In this document: piece after piece, positions 21,869 to 33,533 of the stretch
How the letters are laid out: the number at the start of each line of letters is the position of its first letter
Numbering within the stretch: position 1 is the stretch's first letter
Assembly (NCBI GenBank): GCA_020726505.1
Contig: JAHLEZ010000006.1
Span: forward strand, 248,001 to 312,000
From: Leptodontidium sp. MPI-SDFR-AT-0119
Taxonomy: Eukaryota > Ascomycota > Leotiomycetes > Helotiales > Leptodontidiaceae
DNA length: 64,000 nt
Reading direction: 5' to 3'
The notes under the pieces: generated by a model
Told to the model about the DNA's origin: nothing
What the model saw: only the letters and a program-made list of their open reading frames with translations
Database searches by the model: none
Made by a program: the position numbers and the translations under genes

Positions 21869-22927
21869 ATGGCGATGACCTGTTGTAAGATAGAGTTATG
21901 CATCGTGGATTGAATGTCATTCCTTTGGAAAACCTCTTGATATTCCCTTGACATGCTGTGATTGTCTATGACCTTGATCATGATCACTTATTCCACGTTA
22001 CTGTAGGTACCCAAGGCCAGATATTTTATTCCAAATTACCCACCCCCTTCCAGCCTCTTTCTCTTCTCTTGTTGCCGTTTTCCTTCCCGGAAACTACCAT
22101 AATATCTATCTCATTTCATTTACTATGAAGGTGTCATCTCATAGAAGCACACGTAATCGACGGTCACCCACCTCAAGATGACAGAAGCGAGTTCGCTCAA
22201 CGTCCTCAACCCAAGCGACCCAGACTTCTACCCGGGACAGGCGGAGTTATCAATAAATCGATTATCATATACCCGGCAGCGAAAGCATTCCGGTAATGTT
22301 TTCTGCGGCAATATAATTAAGCGAGTAGATTCGGGCAGATCCACTCCAAATTGACTGATACAGCCGAGCGAGCTGGCCCAGTTAATATTGAAGCATCAAC
22401 GATTCGAGATCCGACTTGAATTTAGTTCGAAGCTGATTCATATCCTGAATTAAATTTGGCTATTTCTTGGCGAGTTGAAAAGCTGACACGGTAACAGGGC
22501 AGGAGGAATTATGTATCGAGATAGCGTCGTCTCATTGCGGATTGAAAGAAAGGGAGAAGGAAGCGTAGAAGGACAAAGGGGCTTGACCATGAAACAATGC
22601 CCGTCGTCATGTCCATGACATTAAATATACTAATTCAGAAAACTCATTTTTCACCCCTCGAGACTTGGATCCGCAGTCTTTATGTCCTATCGATTGATCA
22701 CAGAACGCCATGAACCACAATCCGCAACACCCAACCAACCCCTATCCATATTTCAAACCAAATATAAACAAGAAATAGACACCTTGCTTCCGTACCATCC
22801 ATCGTATTATCGCCATCCAATCCCTAACCTCACACTCCCCATCCCCAAGCCACAAACCAAGAAAAAGGGTCGCCGATTACATACATAGAAACAAAGAAGA
22901 AGAAAAAACACAGAAAGTGAATCACAC
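21869..22927. other. Intergenic between convergent catalase and lipoxygenase genes
   Basis: About 1 kb. A small plus-strand frame at 22178 begins MTEASSLNVLNPSDPDFYPG and looks coding for some 24 residues before losing that character, so it may be the 5' scrap of a lost gene. Otherwise nothing is recognised. Confidence 0.35.
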
Positions 22928-25043
22928 TCAAACAGCCAAAAAGAACGGCACAGTTCCCGGATCCAAACTCCTATAAATAAACGGCATTCCCTGCGACAAG
23001 CCCTCCCCATCAAACCCCCTCGCTCTAACCGCCCTACTAATCCCCTCCATCTTCCCCTTAAACGTCGCAGCAGCTCCCGAGATCCTAGGATGGAAACTGA
23101 ATTTCCCCAGGAAATTCGCGTCCGAGAACATATGCACGAGCGTCTTGTTGTCAGCCTCGAACTGCGGACGGTTGAATGCCGCGAGCAGGTAGATCTGGAA
23201 GAGGGCGTCGGAGGGAGGGGGCATGAGCGAGACGAGTTGCGCAGAGGTTATGTTTTTAGTGGTTGGGAGGGGCGCGTAGAGGGCTGTGGGGTGGAAGGGG
23301 AGTGTGCCGGAGCTGTAGACTGGGTCGCCTGTGTTGAGAGCGTGGTGTCTTTTTGAGCGGTTAGCGAAATATGTTCGACCTGCTTGTTAGAGTAGGTAGG
23401 TGATGACTTACTGCACGCCAGTTAAGTACGCCATGTGTGTTAATACCTCGATCAGCGTTGCGCGATCACAGAGTGTGGGTTTGCCGTCTTTGGGGGCGCA
23501 TGGGAAATCGATTACTTGGGCGAAGGTACTCGCTTCTGCGAACCAGGCTGCTAATTCGGGGTCTGTTGCTACCAGAGCCTCGGTGGGGTAGTAGGCGTTT
23601 ACAAACGTCGTAATGCTGCCTGAATATTAGCACCCAGTCCTGAAATCCTCACAGCACACCATCTCACAGCAGGAAATTTGAAGTAAAAAGAGGTAGGGGA
23701 GATAATGACATACAACTCAAAGATCCCATCCCGAAGAACTTTGGCGTCGTCATAGAACGGGAAATGTTTCAATTCCGGTCCGAAAGTTGAGTTGATGAGA
23801 CCACGGGCAGTGAGGTCTGTGGCAAGATAATTGGCTTGGAAAGCGCCGACGGTAGGGTAGATATCAGCAACGAATTGACCGGCACCGTAATGGGTCACGA
23901 AGAAAGCTCTGTCAAAGGATCCTCCGTCGCTAAACAGAACTGCGTTTCCTACTCTGTTTTGCTGTTAGCTGTGCTTCGCTAAGAGAAGAGAGGAAGCAGG
24001 GACGTACGGTCGAACCGCGTAGGCCTGGAACATTACTATATGACTTGTTAGCGATTGAACACTCTGAGACGGGGGAAAAGACGCACATCGTTCCAAAAGA
24101 ACCATGACCGGATGCTCGTCACTCATTGTCCTCATAGCAGCTTGATGTACAATCTCAGCGACATCATGCGAAGCCACAAGATGGAACATCTGGGCATGAA
24201 AAATATCATTCTCGTTGAACATGATTTTGGCTAGGAGCCAATCGTTTGGCGAGTCCAGCGGGGTGTAGATCAGATCGGCACCGACATTGGTCTTGATGGC
24301 TAGAGGCAGGAAGTCGCCTGAGACTGGGTGGATAAAAAAATACGCTATGCTTGAGGCGCCGTATTTGCCTGCGCCTTTTGGGTAAGAAAGTTGGTAGCTG
24401 TGGTCTACGATGAAGAGACGGCCGGATTGGAGCAGGGCCGGGAGAGACATTGTTGTGATTTTGACTGTGGTGTTTAGGTCCAGAGTGAAAGGGAGGGTGT
24501 CGCTTGGCTTGAGACGACGAAGGGGGGTAGCAATTCAAGGAGAGGCGTTCCATAGAGAAGAGAAGATCTTGGGTATAATTCGCTAGGATTCCTTTGCCCG
24601 TTCCTCCTGGTACGGAAGCCAGCCATTGCCCATCGTAGAGGACATTCGCATAATCGTCTAGGCTGTGAAGACCGCCATTCTAAATTTTGTCAGACGTATT
24701 TTTTGGAGAGGGGAGGAACACTGACAGCAGCAACGGCTTGTTGCACAGCTAAGAGGTCAGCTTGTTCTCTTGATGAAATGTATGCATTATCAATTGCAAA
24801 AAGACCCATATCGGATTGCATCCTCGCTATTCCTAGAGAGCCAGTAGGGAAGAATGATGCATTTCCTAGAAGAGAGGGACCGTAGAGCCATCCTTGGCGT
24901 TTGATACTGATGGCTTCTAATCGAGCGGTGATGTTGGAGAATTGAGGGAGGGATGCTTCAATTACGGTTACATTGTCACGTCGTAGAACAGCTGCATTTG
25001 CTGTTGCGATTGCACTGAAGAGGAGAGAAGATAGGAAAAGCAT
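22928..25043 (-). CDS. Secreted manganese-type lipoxygenase, one-base insertion in exon 2
   Basis: Six exons, complement(22928..23348, 23412..23615, 23714..23953, 24008..24035, 24087..24679, 24726..25043). The start ATG at 25043 gives a signal peptide, MLFLSSLLFSAIATANAA. Metal-binding motifs are seen: WLLAKIMFNENDIFHAQMFH (two His ligands) followed by EIVHQAAMRT; HHALNTG (third His and Asn); and a C-terminal Val (PFFLAV), as in fungal Mn-lipoxygenases rather than plant Fe enzymes with Ile. Other matches are MFQAYAVRP, FVTHYGAGQFVADIYPT and NRPQFEADN. Total coding length is 1804 nt, one more than a multiple of three: a run of six G/C at 24522-24527 shifts the frame between ERLSLNCYP and the segment that should read on to LPALLQSGRLF. 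Without it the enzyme would be about 600 residues, the normal length. It oxidises linoleic/linolenic acid to hydroperoxides outside the cell. Confidence 0.85.
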
Positions 25044-25669
25044 CGTGCTGACTTGCTGAACGGATTTGAAAGAGTGAAAGTCTGTCCCCAAATAGAAATA
25101 TAGGGGTCCACAGCATGTATTTGTACCTCAAGTATGATTGTTCCCGCACGGCACAAGTCCTGGTGCCAATATTCCTCCATGGCGTCGTAGATTTGTCCAT
25201 CAATTGCAAGCCATGAAATTCAGGAGGCACAAGGGTTAGCGAATCGCCGAGTCCATTACTACCCGAGCTCGAGCTGAAATCAGGGGGAGTCTGGAGGGAT
25301 TACTACCATCTGTGCCGCACGAACCTTGTTGAATACTGGGGTAAACATATGCATATCAAGCCTCTTATCGCCAGTATCAGCCTCATGCTTGCAATTCGGG
25401 ACCCATGTCCGGAGTGGCGGAAATTGTTCATGTAGAAAGAGGAAACAGCTATCGATTCTAATCATGGATTGTATTTAATCCACGTCGCAACACTCGGTTT
25501 CGCGATCAGTGTTCCCGATGCGGTAGTGGTGGCAATACGAAGCTGCCGTTGGGAATGGCTGAGCAGCAGCAAGCTGACTGTCAGCTGAAGCCGTTTGCGA
25601 CTTGAACGCAGAAGACAGGGTGCAATCATGGAAAGTGGACATTCAAAATTGCTGCATTAAATCATCATA
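25044..25669. other. Intergenic, promoter of the lipoxygenase
   Basis: The gap between the lipoxygenase start and the 3' end of the siderophore acyltransferase, both on the minus strand. No gene seen; short frames have no family resemblance. Confidence 0.4.
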
Positions 25670-27347
25670 TCATATTGCCGGAGCTTCAAAATTATCCCTT
25701 CGTAGCTTCACAAAAGCACTCTGCTTGTGTGGGAACGCGACCTCTCCCTCTTTCAGAAAACCCGAATCATTCAAATGTGAGATAAATCTATAGCTCGTTA
25801 GTATGATATGTATTCTGCAAGACGGAGACATACCTTTCGTTATCAACTCGAGGCTCGAGAACAACGGCATTGGTTCTGTAATCCTGGACGAACGCCCAAT
25901 GTGCCAGAGATGTAATCCAAGCCTTCACTCGATGCTTTCCTCTGAATTCTTCCTCTCCCACCAAAACATGGACTCCGCGATCATAATCATCAACACGATC
26001 TCCTAAATGTTTTCCCAATATGTCTTCCTTGACCCAATAGATTTCAAAATATCCGAATGGCTTTCCATCCCAGAGACCGATCGCTGGAAAGGAGTGATTG
26101 GATGTCAAGTTTCCTTTCAGGAAGGCTTCTTGTGTCTCCTGAGGCCCTGAACAGCCCCAGAATTTGGAGACTCGAGGAATATTCATCCACTTGTTCAACA
26201 GTTGAAGGTCGGTCATAACAGTTATGTCGTTAGGTTCCGACGGTGGTGTTGCTAAATCTGCAACAGAAGCGATGGAGACGTGGGTGGGTAGTGACGATAT
26301 CGATGCAGAGCCCTGGTGTTTTGGAACAGCTAGTAATGTTGTTGGCCCATTGTAGGCAACAGGCCGTGGCGAGAGAGAGGCAGTTCGAAATGCGAGATAC
26401 TGTCCAACACTAGGTATGTATCGGGTGTAGAAGATCTCTCCTTGCCTAGGCGGCTTTGGACGCATAGGGTGGCGAATACCCGAAGTTATGGTGTATTGAA
26501 GAGGAGGGGGTGGGAAATAGGTTGGCAAATGACTCCCAGAAGAAAAAGGTCCTGATGTCGATGGTGACCACAATCCAGAATTGATGTCTCCAACCTCCTT
26601 TTGACCTGGAGAAGGGTTCCTTTCTCCTCGAACTGGGGAACTTGGCCGACTGTTGTATGGAGAGCCCATAAAGGTCGATCCAGTCGTTGGGGTGAGAGTG
26701 AAGAGGAACAACTTGGCGGATAACTGCCAGTATGTTCTTTGTGAAATGAACATTTCCGACCATCCTTCTGGAGTATTTTCCTCTGGATTCACACCAACAC
26801 CTGAATCTTCAGATGTGATCAATCCCATTCTTTCTAACTTTTGTATCAGATTCCGTCCTCTGAAGACCCCTTCTCTCTTGATATTTATGCGCCACTCCCC
26901 TCTCGGCTTTCCTGCCTCTGGAGTGCTTTTTGATGCTTCGCTCACAAGGTAGGGCGATGGAGAAGGTAAATGGAAGTACCAGTACAGAGAGGCCCAGAGC
27001 ATCATGGCGATTTGTCGAGTGGGACTCGTTGGAGTCTTGAAGTCATTGCTTGATGGATTCGAGATTGATGAAATGAAGAGATTGTCGTTTCTCAAGGTAG
27101 GTTTCTTGAATGGGTGAATGTGTCGCTTCTTCTCCCTTGGCATACCAGATAGTTCGACCTCTGCCAAATCGTCCTCAATGTGATCGTCTGAGAAATCTTC
27201 TGATTGGATGATAACAGTCCAGCCTGCTGGAAAGACGTTGGTATGGATATTGAGCTCGTTGGACTTGAAGAAGTAGCCGCCAAAGACCGGAGTAACAGTT
27301 AGGTTTTGCCCATTGGGTAGATGAACGATGCTTGGGGTGGGCGCCAT
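25670..27347 (-). CDS. N5-hydroxyornithine acyltransferase, SidL/SidF family
   Basis: Two exons, complement(25670..25787, 25834..27347), 1632 nt, 543 residues; the 46-nt intron has a consensus ACTAAC branch site. The N-terminus is VHLPNGQNLTVTPVFGGYFF. A long Ser/Pro-rich loop occupies about residues 220-285. The C-terminal third is the GNAT-like acyltransferase domain of siderophore biosynthesis: LLNKWMNIPRVSKFWG, NHSFPAIGLWDGKPFGYFEI, YDRGVHVLVGEEEFRGKHRV, ITSLAHWAFVQDYRTNAVVL, EPRVDNERFI (across the intron), then GFLKEGEVAFPHKQSAFVKL. The enzyme transfers an acyl group to N5-hydroxyornithine: acetyl in SidL (ferricrocin, intracellular iron storage) or anhydromevalonyl in SidF (fusarinines, secreted). 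The C-terminus (EAPAI) lacks a peroxisomal PTS1 tripeptide. SidF is peroxisomal, so SidL-like is slightly favoured. No other siderophore gene is adjacent. Confidence 0.8.
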
Positions 27348-27754
27348 GTCGATCGACTCTTAATGTTTCGGTCAACGTTGCAACGCAGCAGCAATTCGCC
27401 AGATGGTCCAATTGCCAGTTCAAAACAATGCCCAACAATTGCCTTGCTGCGAACTCAAAAGACTCTTGTACTCCTGTCACTTATTATACCCCAGCATGTA
27501 TTTGATAGCGTGTATCGCGAAGCACTTGTGGCTTACTTCTCCGTTGGTGGGTATGCTGCTGTCGAATGCCACCAGCTCTGATTACCACCCCCTTGTCCCT
27601 CGTTAGACGTAGATACCTGATCTGTGGAGGGGGTTGCCTTGAAGAGAGGACTCGTTGAACTTGCTTATTCGTAAGGTGGAGTCGTGGATTGCTGCTGTCG
27701 AATGCTATCCTCTGTGATGACCACCCCTCCTTCACCGTTGGTTGCGGGCCGCTT
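27348..27754. other. Intergenic with an imperfect direct repeat
   Basis: Promoter of the SidL/SidF-like gene. A 38-nt imperfect direct repeat starts with GCTGCTGTCGAATGC at 27555-27569 and again at 27691-27705, each followed by a similar CTCTG...ACCACCCC block; the spacing is 136 nt. No gene seen. Confidence 0.4.
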
Positions 27755-28478
27755 TCAAAGGAAGCGTCTTGTCCAATATGATCCAAAAGTTTCGCCCGTC
27801 TCGAATTTAATATGTGCGAAGTGGAATCGCGGCGTCCGACACTGCGGATTGCTTTGGAGGTACTCGTACTCGATGTAATTGGGGAAGTATTTGCCCGCGT
27901 GGACAGTCGAGTTGCACCAATATGCCGGGCCTAAATGTAGAGCTACTATCCAGAGGTCACTCGACTCGTGTAGCTTGAGTTGGATGGTTGAATAGACGAG
28001 ATCGTAGAGGTGTTGGTGGGGTGAGAGGTGGGTTGGAGCTGCCTCCTCTTCGCAATTGGACTGAAGTGGTCTGAATCGTGGTCGTGGTGGTATAAAGGAG
28101 TATATATTAATGCTGCTATTAGGTCGGTGTTTACTGCGAACTGGATGAAGCGAGATGAGGAATTCGAAGAGGTGGTTGAAAGGTACTGACGTGAGGATAT
28201 CGAGGGGAGGAGGGGTTATTTTGTTGATGCTATCATCGGACGACCGCAGAAGCACTCCCTGCTCACTCCACTTTGGCAAGGTCAGGCCAGGCCCATCCCA
28301 GCCACTGACAGAGCGAGAGTACTTGGCTGCGGGAGAACCTTGGTAAGGAACTGAAGATAAGAAGATAATAAATAAAAAGGTACTTGGGAAAAATTAGGGA
28401 AGAACAAAACTATCTCGCAGGTACTCTTCTTCTCCGGTCTTCGAATATGCGCACATCTTTGGCCTCGGGTAGGTACAT
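27755..28478 (-). CDS. Hypothetical protein, 187 residues
   Basis: Proposed exons complement(27755..28133, 28191..28321, 28425..28478), 564 nt. Exon 1 starts at ATG 28478 (MYLPEAKDVRIFEDRRRR) and ends at a GTACCT donor. Exon 2 carries SRSVSGWDGPGLTLPKWSEQ and LLRSSDDSINKITPPPLDIL. A GTCAGT donor and a GCAG acceptor join it in frame to exon 3, which holds LYDLVYSTIQLKLHESSDLW, IVALHLGPAYWCNSTVHAG and ends FGSYWTRRFL. The second intron is well supported, because exon 2-3 otherwise has no ATG and splicing keeps the frame. The acceptor of the first intron (CCAAG at 28322) is weak, and a stronger TTCAG site upstream would need a different exon 1. I recognise no family. No signal peptide or membrane segment. 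Confidence 0.45.
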
Positions 28479-30681
28479 GAAGATATTCGCCAAAGTACTG
28501 TCTCCTACACGTCTTTTATCGTCACAATCGGATACAAGACCTGGCCTTTCAAAGGAGCAGGATAAGAGAAGATAACAGCGAAGAGGAGAGGAGGGGAAAG
28601 GCGAGTATCCAACTTAATCTCTGATCTTTGGTGTCGAGCAAGTAAGGGGCAGAGTCGCACCATCGTCCAACAGACGAGGGGAAGCAGGCGACAAGTCAAC
28701 AAACAAACTCGGAAGGTGACGCCAACTATTCGAGGCTCCAAGTGTTAACTTCCCATCCTTCTGGGCACCTCAACTAGCCACAAAGCTCCTAAGCTCTAAG
28801 TCGACGCCCAAGAAACAATCGTATCTAGTCGGTCTGTCCTCGCTGACCCCGACCATGGACCTCCGGTACTCCGCTTCAAAAACAGGTCAGGTCCAAGATG
28901 CTCGTTCTGGCCGTGAAAGGTTGGGTAATATCTTCCTGCCTGTAGTTCAACCTTTGCATTTACTCAAGTACTTAACATCAACTCAGGACCTCAAGCATAT
29001 CGAGTCTTCAATAGTTCGACTATGAGAACAGTACGGTACGGCACGGCACCTTCTTCTACGGCTACAATATGTAGCATATCATCATCCAATCTCCACAGTC
29101 TATCCCTTGTCCCCTTGTCTCTGCCAACCTACTCTCACGACTTGCCGCTTCTGACGGCGAGAGACTCTTCCAAGACTCATATTACCAAAGATATACACAA
29201 GTACTGGATTGGCTGTGCATGTGATTGATGCAAACGATGCACAATACGCTACTGCTTCAACTTCGATCGATATTCCAGGCAAACAACGACAAGAAGAGTA
29301 GGCAATATCAAATACCTCGAGGAAAACAGTCGTCGAATGATGCATGGATAGGTGAATAGGCAGGTTCTTTTGAGAGACGAGGTTGGCATATGATCTATTA
29401 TGCCACTTTGACCTTTCTTTTTGCTGGTTTTACTCTGGAATTGGGCCATGAATCTAGGCTCTGGACTTTGATCCATGTCGATGCCTTGACCTCAAGCCTT
29501 CCTGCCTGCAAATCGATCTCTGCCTTTCCAGGCACGGCCCTGATCAGCAAACCATTCTGTCTTCATCCAAATCCCATTTGCAGGGCGAGTTTCCCATCCC
29601 ACATCTGCGCTGCCCCACCTCTCAGCCTCGACTTCCACTCCCTCACCCAAAGCAATTCCGAAACCCTTCCTGCTTACCATACGACAGCCCTGCAGCTGCA
29701 AGCCAAGGCCATCATCACTTCCAAATCAGACCTTCAGCATTCTGGTGCTGCGATATCTATGTCGCGGAGCCGGTGTCCTCTCCGATGGGTTGCTTATACT
29801 TACTTACCCCTCCTACCTGCATGAAATGGCACAAGATATCCTGTTTCCCATAGCTCCCCCAAAGAAAGAACTCGCTCGGGAACAGATCTGAAGAGGGATA
29901 TATCTGTCTACTTGAAGCTAGAATCCCTTCGCTGTGGAGATGCCAGCAGTTCCATCTTCTCCGAGGCCGTGACACACTAACACTGTTAGAGAGCGCATGA
30001 CTGACTTTCACTGTCAACCAATTTTCTGCATCGACGGCTAAAACAGCTTTACTCTGCTCTACTCCGTTACCCCTCTGTCGATGAGTGGGGAGGATTCTGT
30101 TGTACCCACCCAATCCATGCAGGGTCTTTTGTGGTTACGAGCAAGCAGCTCGTTCTTGTCAACGATATGTACTGGCAGCTCGAAAAGGGTTTCTTGTTGG
30201 ATGGATCTGACATGTCACCGCCGCTATCGAGCCTTTTGCTTTCTGTCTCGGCGTCGGATTAAAACTCCGAACCATCGAAGAGACGCGATCCGGAGCGGTC
30301 CCATTGATGATTGGCAGACAGCTGGGAAAATGCAGAAAGTATAAGTCTTGTCCCACCTATCACCCTCCTTGGTTTTGTTTTAAACTCTCTTTTTGTCTAT
30401 TTATGGTTGTCCAGTCATATATGCTTCAGACTTACCCATGCTTGCAGAAGGACGCTCTCCTCTTGATGCAGACGCCGGCAACCCCCCCGCGAGAGCTGCA
30501 ACATTTCCACGTCTCCTTATCACGCCACACTCTCCACTGTCTCTTACGTCTTGGCTTAAGGTAGCGCAGATGCTGCCCTAGCTGAATCGATGACGAAACA
30601 TGGGAGGTGTGCTGCTGCTCGACAGGGCTCGTATCTGGTACGCCTCGAAAGTAAGCCATCTCGAATAGGTCCCCCCATTAC
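28479..30681. other. Gene-poor region
   Basis: About 2.2 kb with no gene I can support. A minus-strand stretch around 29492-29700 looks partly coding (WGSADVGWETRPANGIWMK, then WKGRDRFAGRKA and a stop), but no start or partner exon was found. CGGTACGGCACGGCACC near 29034-29051 is a small tandem. Stem-like or tRNA-like patterns were looked for and not found. Confidence 0.4.
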
Positions 30682-31742
30682 ATGCGGCAAAAACTGCAAT
30701 TACATTTCAACATCCCATTCTACCAAGCAGAGATTCCACCCCTTGTTGGAAATCTAAACGCCATATTTCCAGACTTGACCATCAGCATGGTCGGTGTAGC
30801 CCCTATTGCCATGAGCCAGACTAAGGAGGATCTCTTGAAGCATCTCAATCTGCCGGCCGAGACGTATGCTCTGATGGCGGTATGTTTCCCCTCTCGATCA
30901 CTTTCCAAACCCTTATATACGACCCAAAGCGTGACCATGAGCCTGAATATCTGGTAAGGTGCTGACTGATACTTCCCCCCATCACAGAAAGAGACCGACG
31001 TAATCTATAACTGGTTGATCTCCCACAAGTCCCACTTGAAGGAGAACGGCAAGCGTAAAGCTCCATATGACTGGAGTGATGTCCAGGAGAGGGCCAAAGA
31101 CGATGCCATGGCGATGATAGCGCAGGGTGGAGATCAATTCACAGAATACTTTTGGGGCCTCGGAGTCGCAGAGGACAACAATCCCAACTGGGTTGCAAAG
31201 TGGTTCCTCTACCACAAATTCCGTTACCGAGACGGGAGAAATAGAACGCAGCGGAGTGGGCAGAAGCACCACGACAAACACGGTAGTTCGAAGCATAAAC
31301 ATGCATCGAGGGAACAGCCGGCCGGTTATAACTATGACTATGACAAGACAACAGATGCTGGTGTGTATTTTAAACTTTCACTCACTGCCCTAGTACCCCC
31401 CACTCCGGGTTGACTGCCAGACTTTGAACGGTCCGCTGCTCTGATCTCCCCGCTTTGATGCAGCCACCAGTGATGACATGCACATGGGAGAAATGAGCTC
31501 ACCGAGACCCTGATCTAACTGTGCGTAGGGTTCAGTAGCCAAGGATATTCGCCCCCTGGTTCGTGCATGGCTTCCTGGTCTATCCACCTCATGGGTGTAT
31601 CGGCGTGCTAATACATCCCCTAGAGGCAAACACATCGACGAGCCAATATGGAGCCGCTCAGTATAGTTATAACGCTGCAGACTCAGCCGAGGACAACATA
31701 AATCGGCCAGGGACCTACTATGATCCTGTCAGAGACGTCTGA
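30682..31742 (+). CDS. Conserved-looking hypothetical protein, 229 residues
   Basis: Three exons, 30682..30879, 30988..31360 and 31624..31742, 690 nt. Both junctions keep the frame: donor GTATGT with acceptor CACAG, and donor GTGTGT with acceptor CCTAG across a rather long 263-nt intron. The start could also be ATG 30787 or 30811, which are closer to the conserved-looking part. That part is LLKHLNLPAETYALMAKETD, VIYNWLISHKSHLKENGKRK, YDWSDVQERAKDDAMAMI and NPNWVAKWFLYHKFRYRD, mainly helical and basic, followed by a His/Lys/Tyr-rich tail (SGQKHHDKHGSSKHKH, QYGAAQYSYN). I have an impression of similar unnamed proteins in other Pezizomycotina but know no function. A nucleic-acid-binding role is only suggested by charge. 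Confidence 0.6.
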
Positions 31743-32458
31743 GCACGCCGTTCAGAAATGGACTGAAGAAATGAAAGAGAGCCCCAGGGTAGCAGGATGA
31801 AAACTTGAAATCGGTGCCATTGAATTGCTGGATACGCAGGATCAGTTCTTTCAGACCAGTATAAGGAGGTCATTTCACCTCGTCGTCGTCGTGATCGGTC
31901 AGCTGGAGGGAACTTCCAACATATCACTTTGAGATCTTTGATAAACATATGGCCGTTCCCCCAAGATAGGAAAGAAACATTGTCGAGGTTGTACCGATCA
32001 CAAGTATGGTCCAGTCAAAGGCTAAAGCATTCCATTTTCGATATTCCTCCTTGGCGTGAAAGCATCGTCGTGGGAATGCCCGCCCAGCCTTGCGCATCAC
32101 CAGTCGTTGTCTGGGACTTTCCTCTTGCGTGGACCCCGAATTCATTTGCGGGTGGCCGCATGCCAGGCTTAGGTTCTGAGAGGGTAACAGCCGACTGTCC
32201 CTGGGCTTCAGGCATTCTAAAGAACCGGGTCGTCAAGGGACGCTGCCCTATTTCCATCTGCTCTCTGTTTTCATTGGCGATGTTGGTCCAGAAAGAGCAC
32301 CGACCAGGTATCTGGGACTGAGGAGTCTCAGCCCATCATATCCTTCTGTTCTGTCAGTCATCGACGATGCAGCTCCTCGGGAAGACGCAATTTCCACCCC
32401 GACCCTGGTGAAGTGAGAAGCGCTTCCCATTTCTCGTGCATTGCTTCCTTCTAATGTT

Positions 32459-32478
32459 GGGGGGGGGGGGGGGGGGGG
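32459..32478 (+). repeat. Poly-G tract, 20 nt
   Basis: Twenty consecutive G on the plus strand in intergenic DNA, flanked by CTAATGTT and AAATATC. Such a run can form G-quadruplexes and is prone to length error in sequencing, so the true length is uncertain. Confidence 0.8.
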
Positions 32479-33097
32479 AAATATCTTCGGCTGATTGGAC
32501 ACTCTTTTCCATTGCAGAAGGACCTTTTCCTCCTGCTGCCAAATGCCGTCCATTTCCTTCTGAGCCAGAAGAAGCTTCGTTTGCGTCCAGAGACTAGAGT
32601 TGATGAACAAAGCCAACCCTTTACCATGGGACGTCGTCTTGTTTATGTATGTTGTGCAACTATCGCGAATCTAAGCGCATCGTCTCTGTACCCCTGGTTT
32701 TTGGAATGGCCGGATGTGAAATCCGGACAAAGCAAACGCGTGGGAAGTGGCGTACGCAGTTGACCGTGTCCATTCCACTCCTCGCCTTCCCCTTTTCGTT
32801 GTCGAGTCTTTGAGGCTCTGATTAGGTATCAATGAGCTGTTGCTTCCGGCTCTGCTGTTGCTTCCGGCTCTACTGTTGCTGAGGGAGGTGGTGGTACAGT
32901 AGAGTTGGCCACCTGGAGAAAGCTCCTGATAGACATTGCTGATGTTGAGACGGACTGACACACCTCTGAGGAACCACATCCTAGTTTTCCTTCCTCAACA
33001 ACACCGATTTCGAATGGCTGCTGTCGAGTCTTCCCACCAACAGCACAAATCAAGACCCTTTATCGCGGACAAACAAGGTTGCCGGGAACTTTCGCCC

Positions 33098-33125
33098 GGG
33101 GGGGGGGGGGGGGGGGGGGGGGGGG
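33098..33125 (+). repeat. Poly-G tract, 28 nt
   Basis: Twenty-eight consecutive G on the plus strand, preceded by TTTCGCCC and followed by TGGACCGAG. The flanks are unlike those of the other tract 620 bp upstream, so the two are not copies of one repeat unit. The length is uncertain for technical reasons. Confidence 0.8.
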
Positions 33126-33533
33126 TGGACCGAGTCCGTCGGGCGACAGCAAGCACATCATCGAATCTCGAGGATAATCAACACACGATGATGGATTGCA
33201 TCTATAGAGGGAGCCGATTCTTGGCCGGTGGTGGCACAAACATACGACACTCTTCAGCCCGGGTCGAGCTAGTTTAGCATCTGGAATGGCAGATATGTTG
33301 GCAAACCCCAGCTAGGCACACGGATGTGCCTCTTCGCCCTCTGAGGTTTCGCCTTTTCAAACGAATTGACTCGTGATGGGGTGATAAATCTGAGACTTGA
33401 ATATCAGAACTAAATCCAACAGTTCGTCTTTAAATAAACAGAAGGGAACCACTGGGTGGATCTGGGTGAAACTCTCATGTGACCGATCAGTAGAGTCTTC
33501 ATTTGAGAGCCTCATCGACGCCGGAAGACAAGG

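Larger units (their letters stand above)
31743..33533. other. Gene-poor region with two poly-G tracts and an 18-bp tandem
   Basis: No gene is supported. It holds an uninterrupted run of 20 G at 32459-32478 and one of 28 G at 33098-33125, listed separately. An 18-bp unit (GCTGTTGCTTCCGGCTCT) is present 2.5 times at 32836-32881. Overlapping minus-strand frames at 32671..33053 look weakly coding but give no consistent model. Confidence 0.5.
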
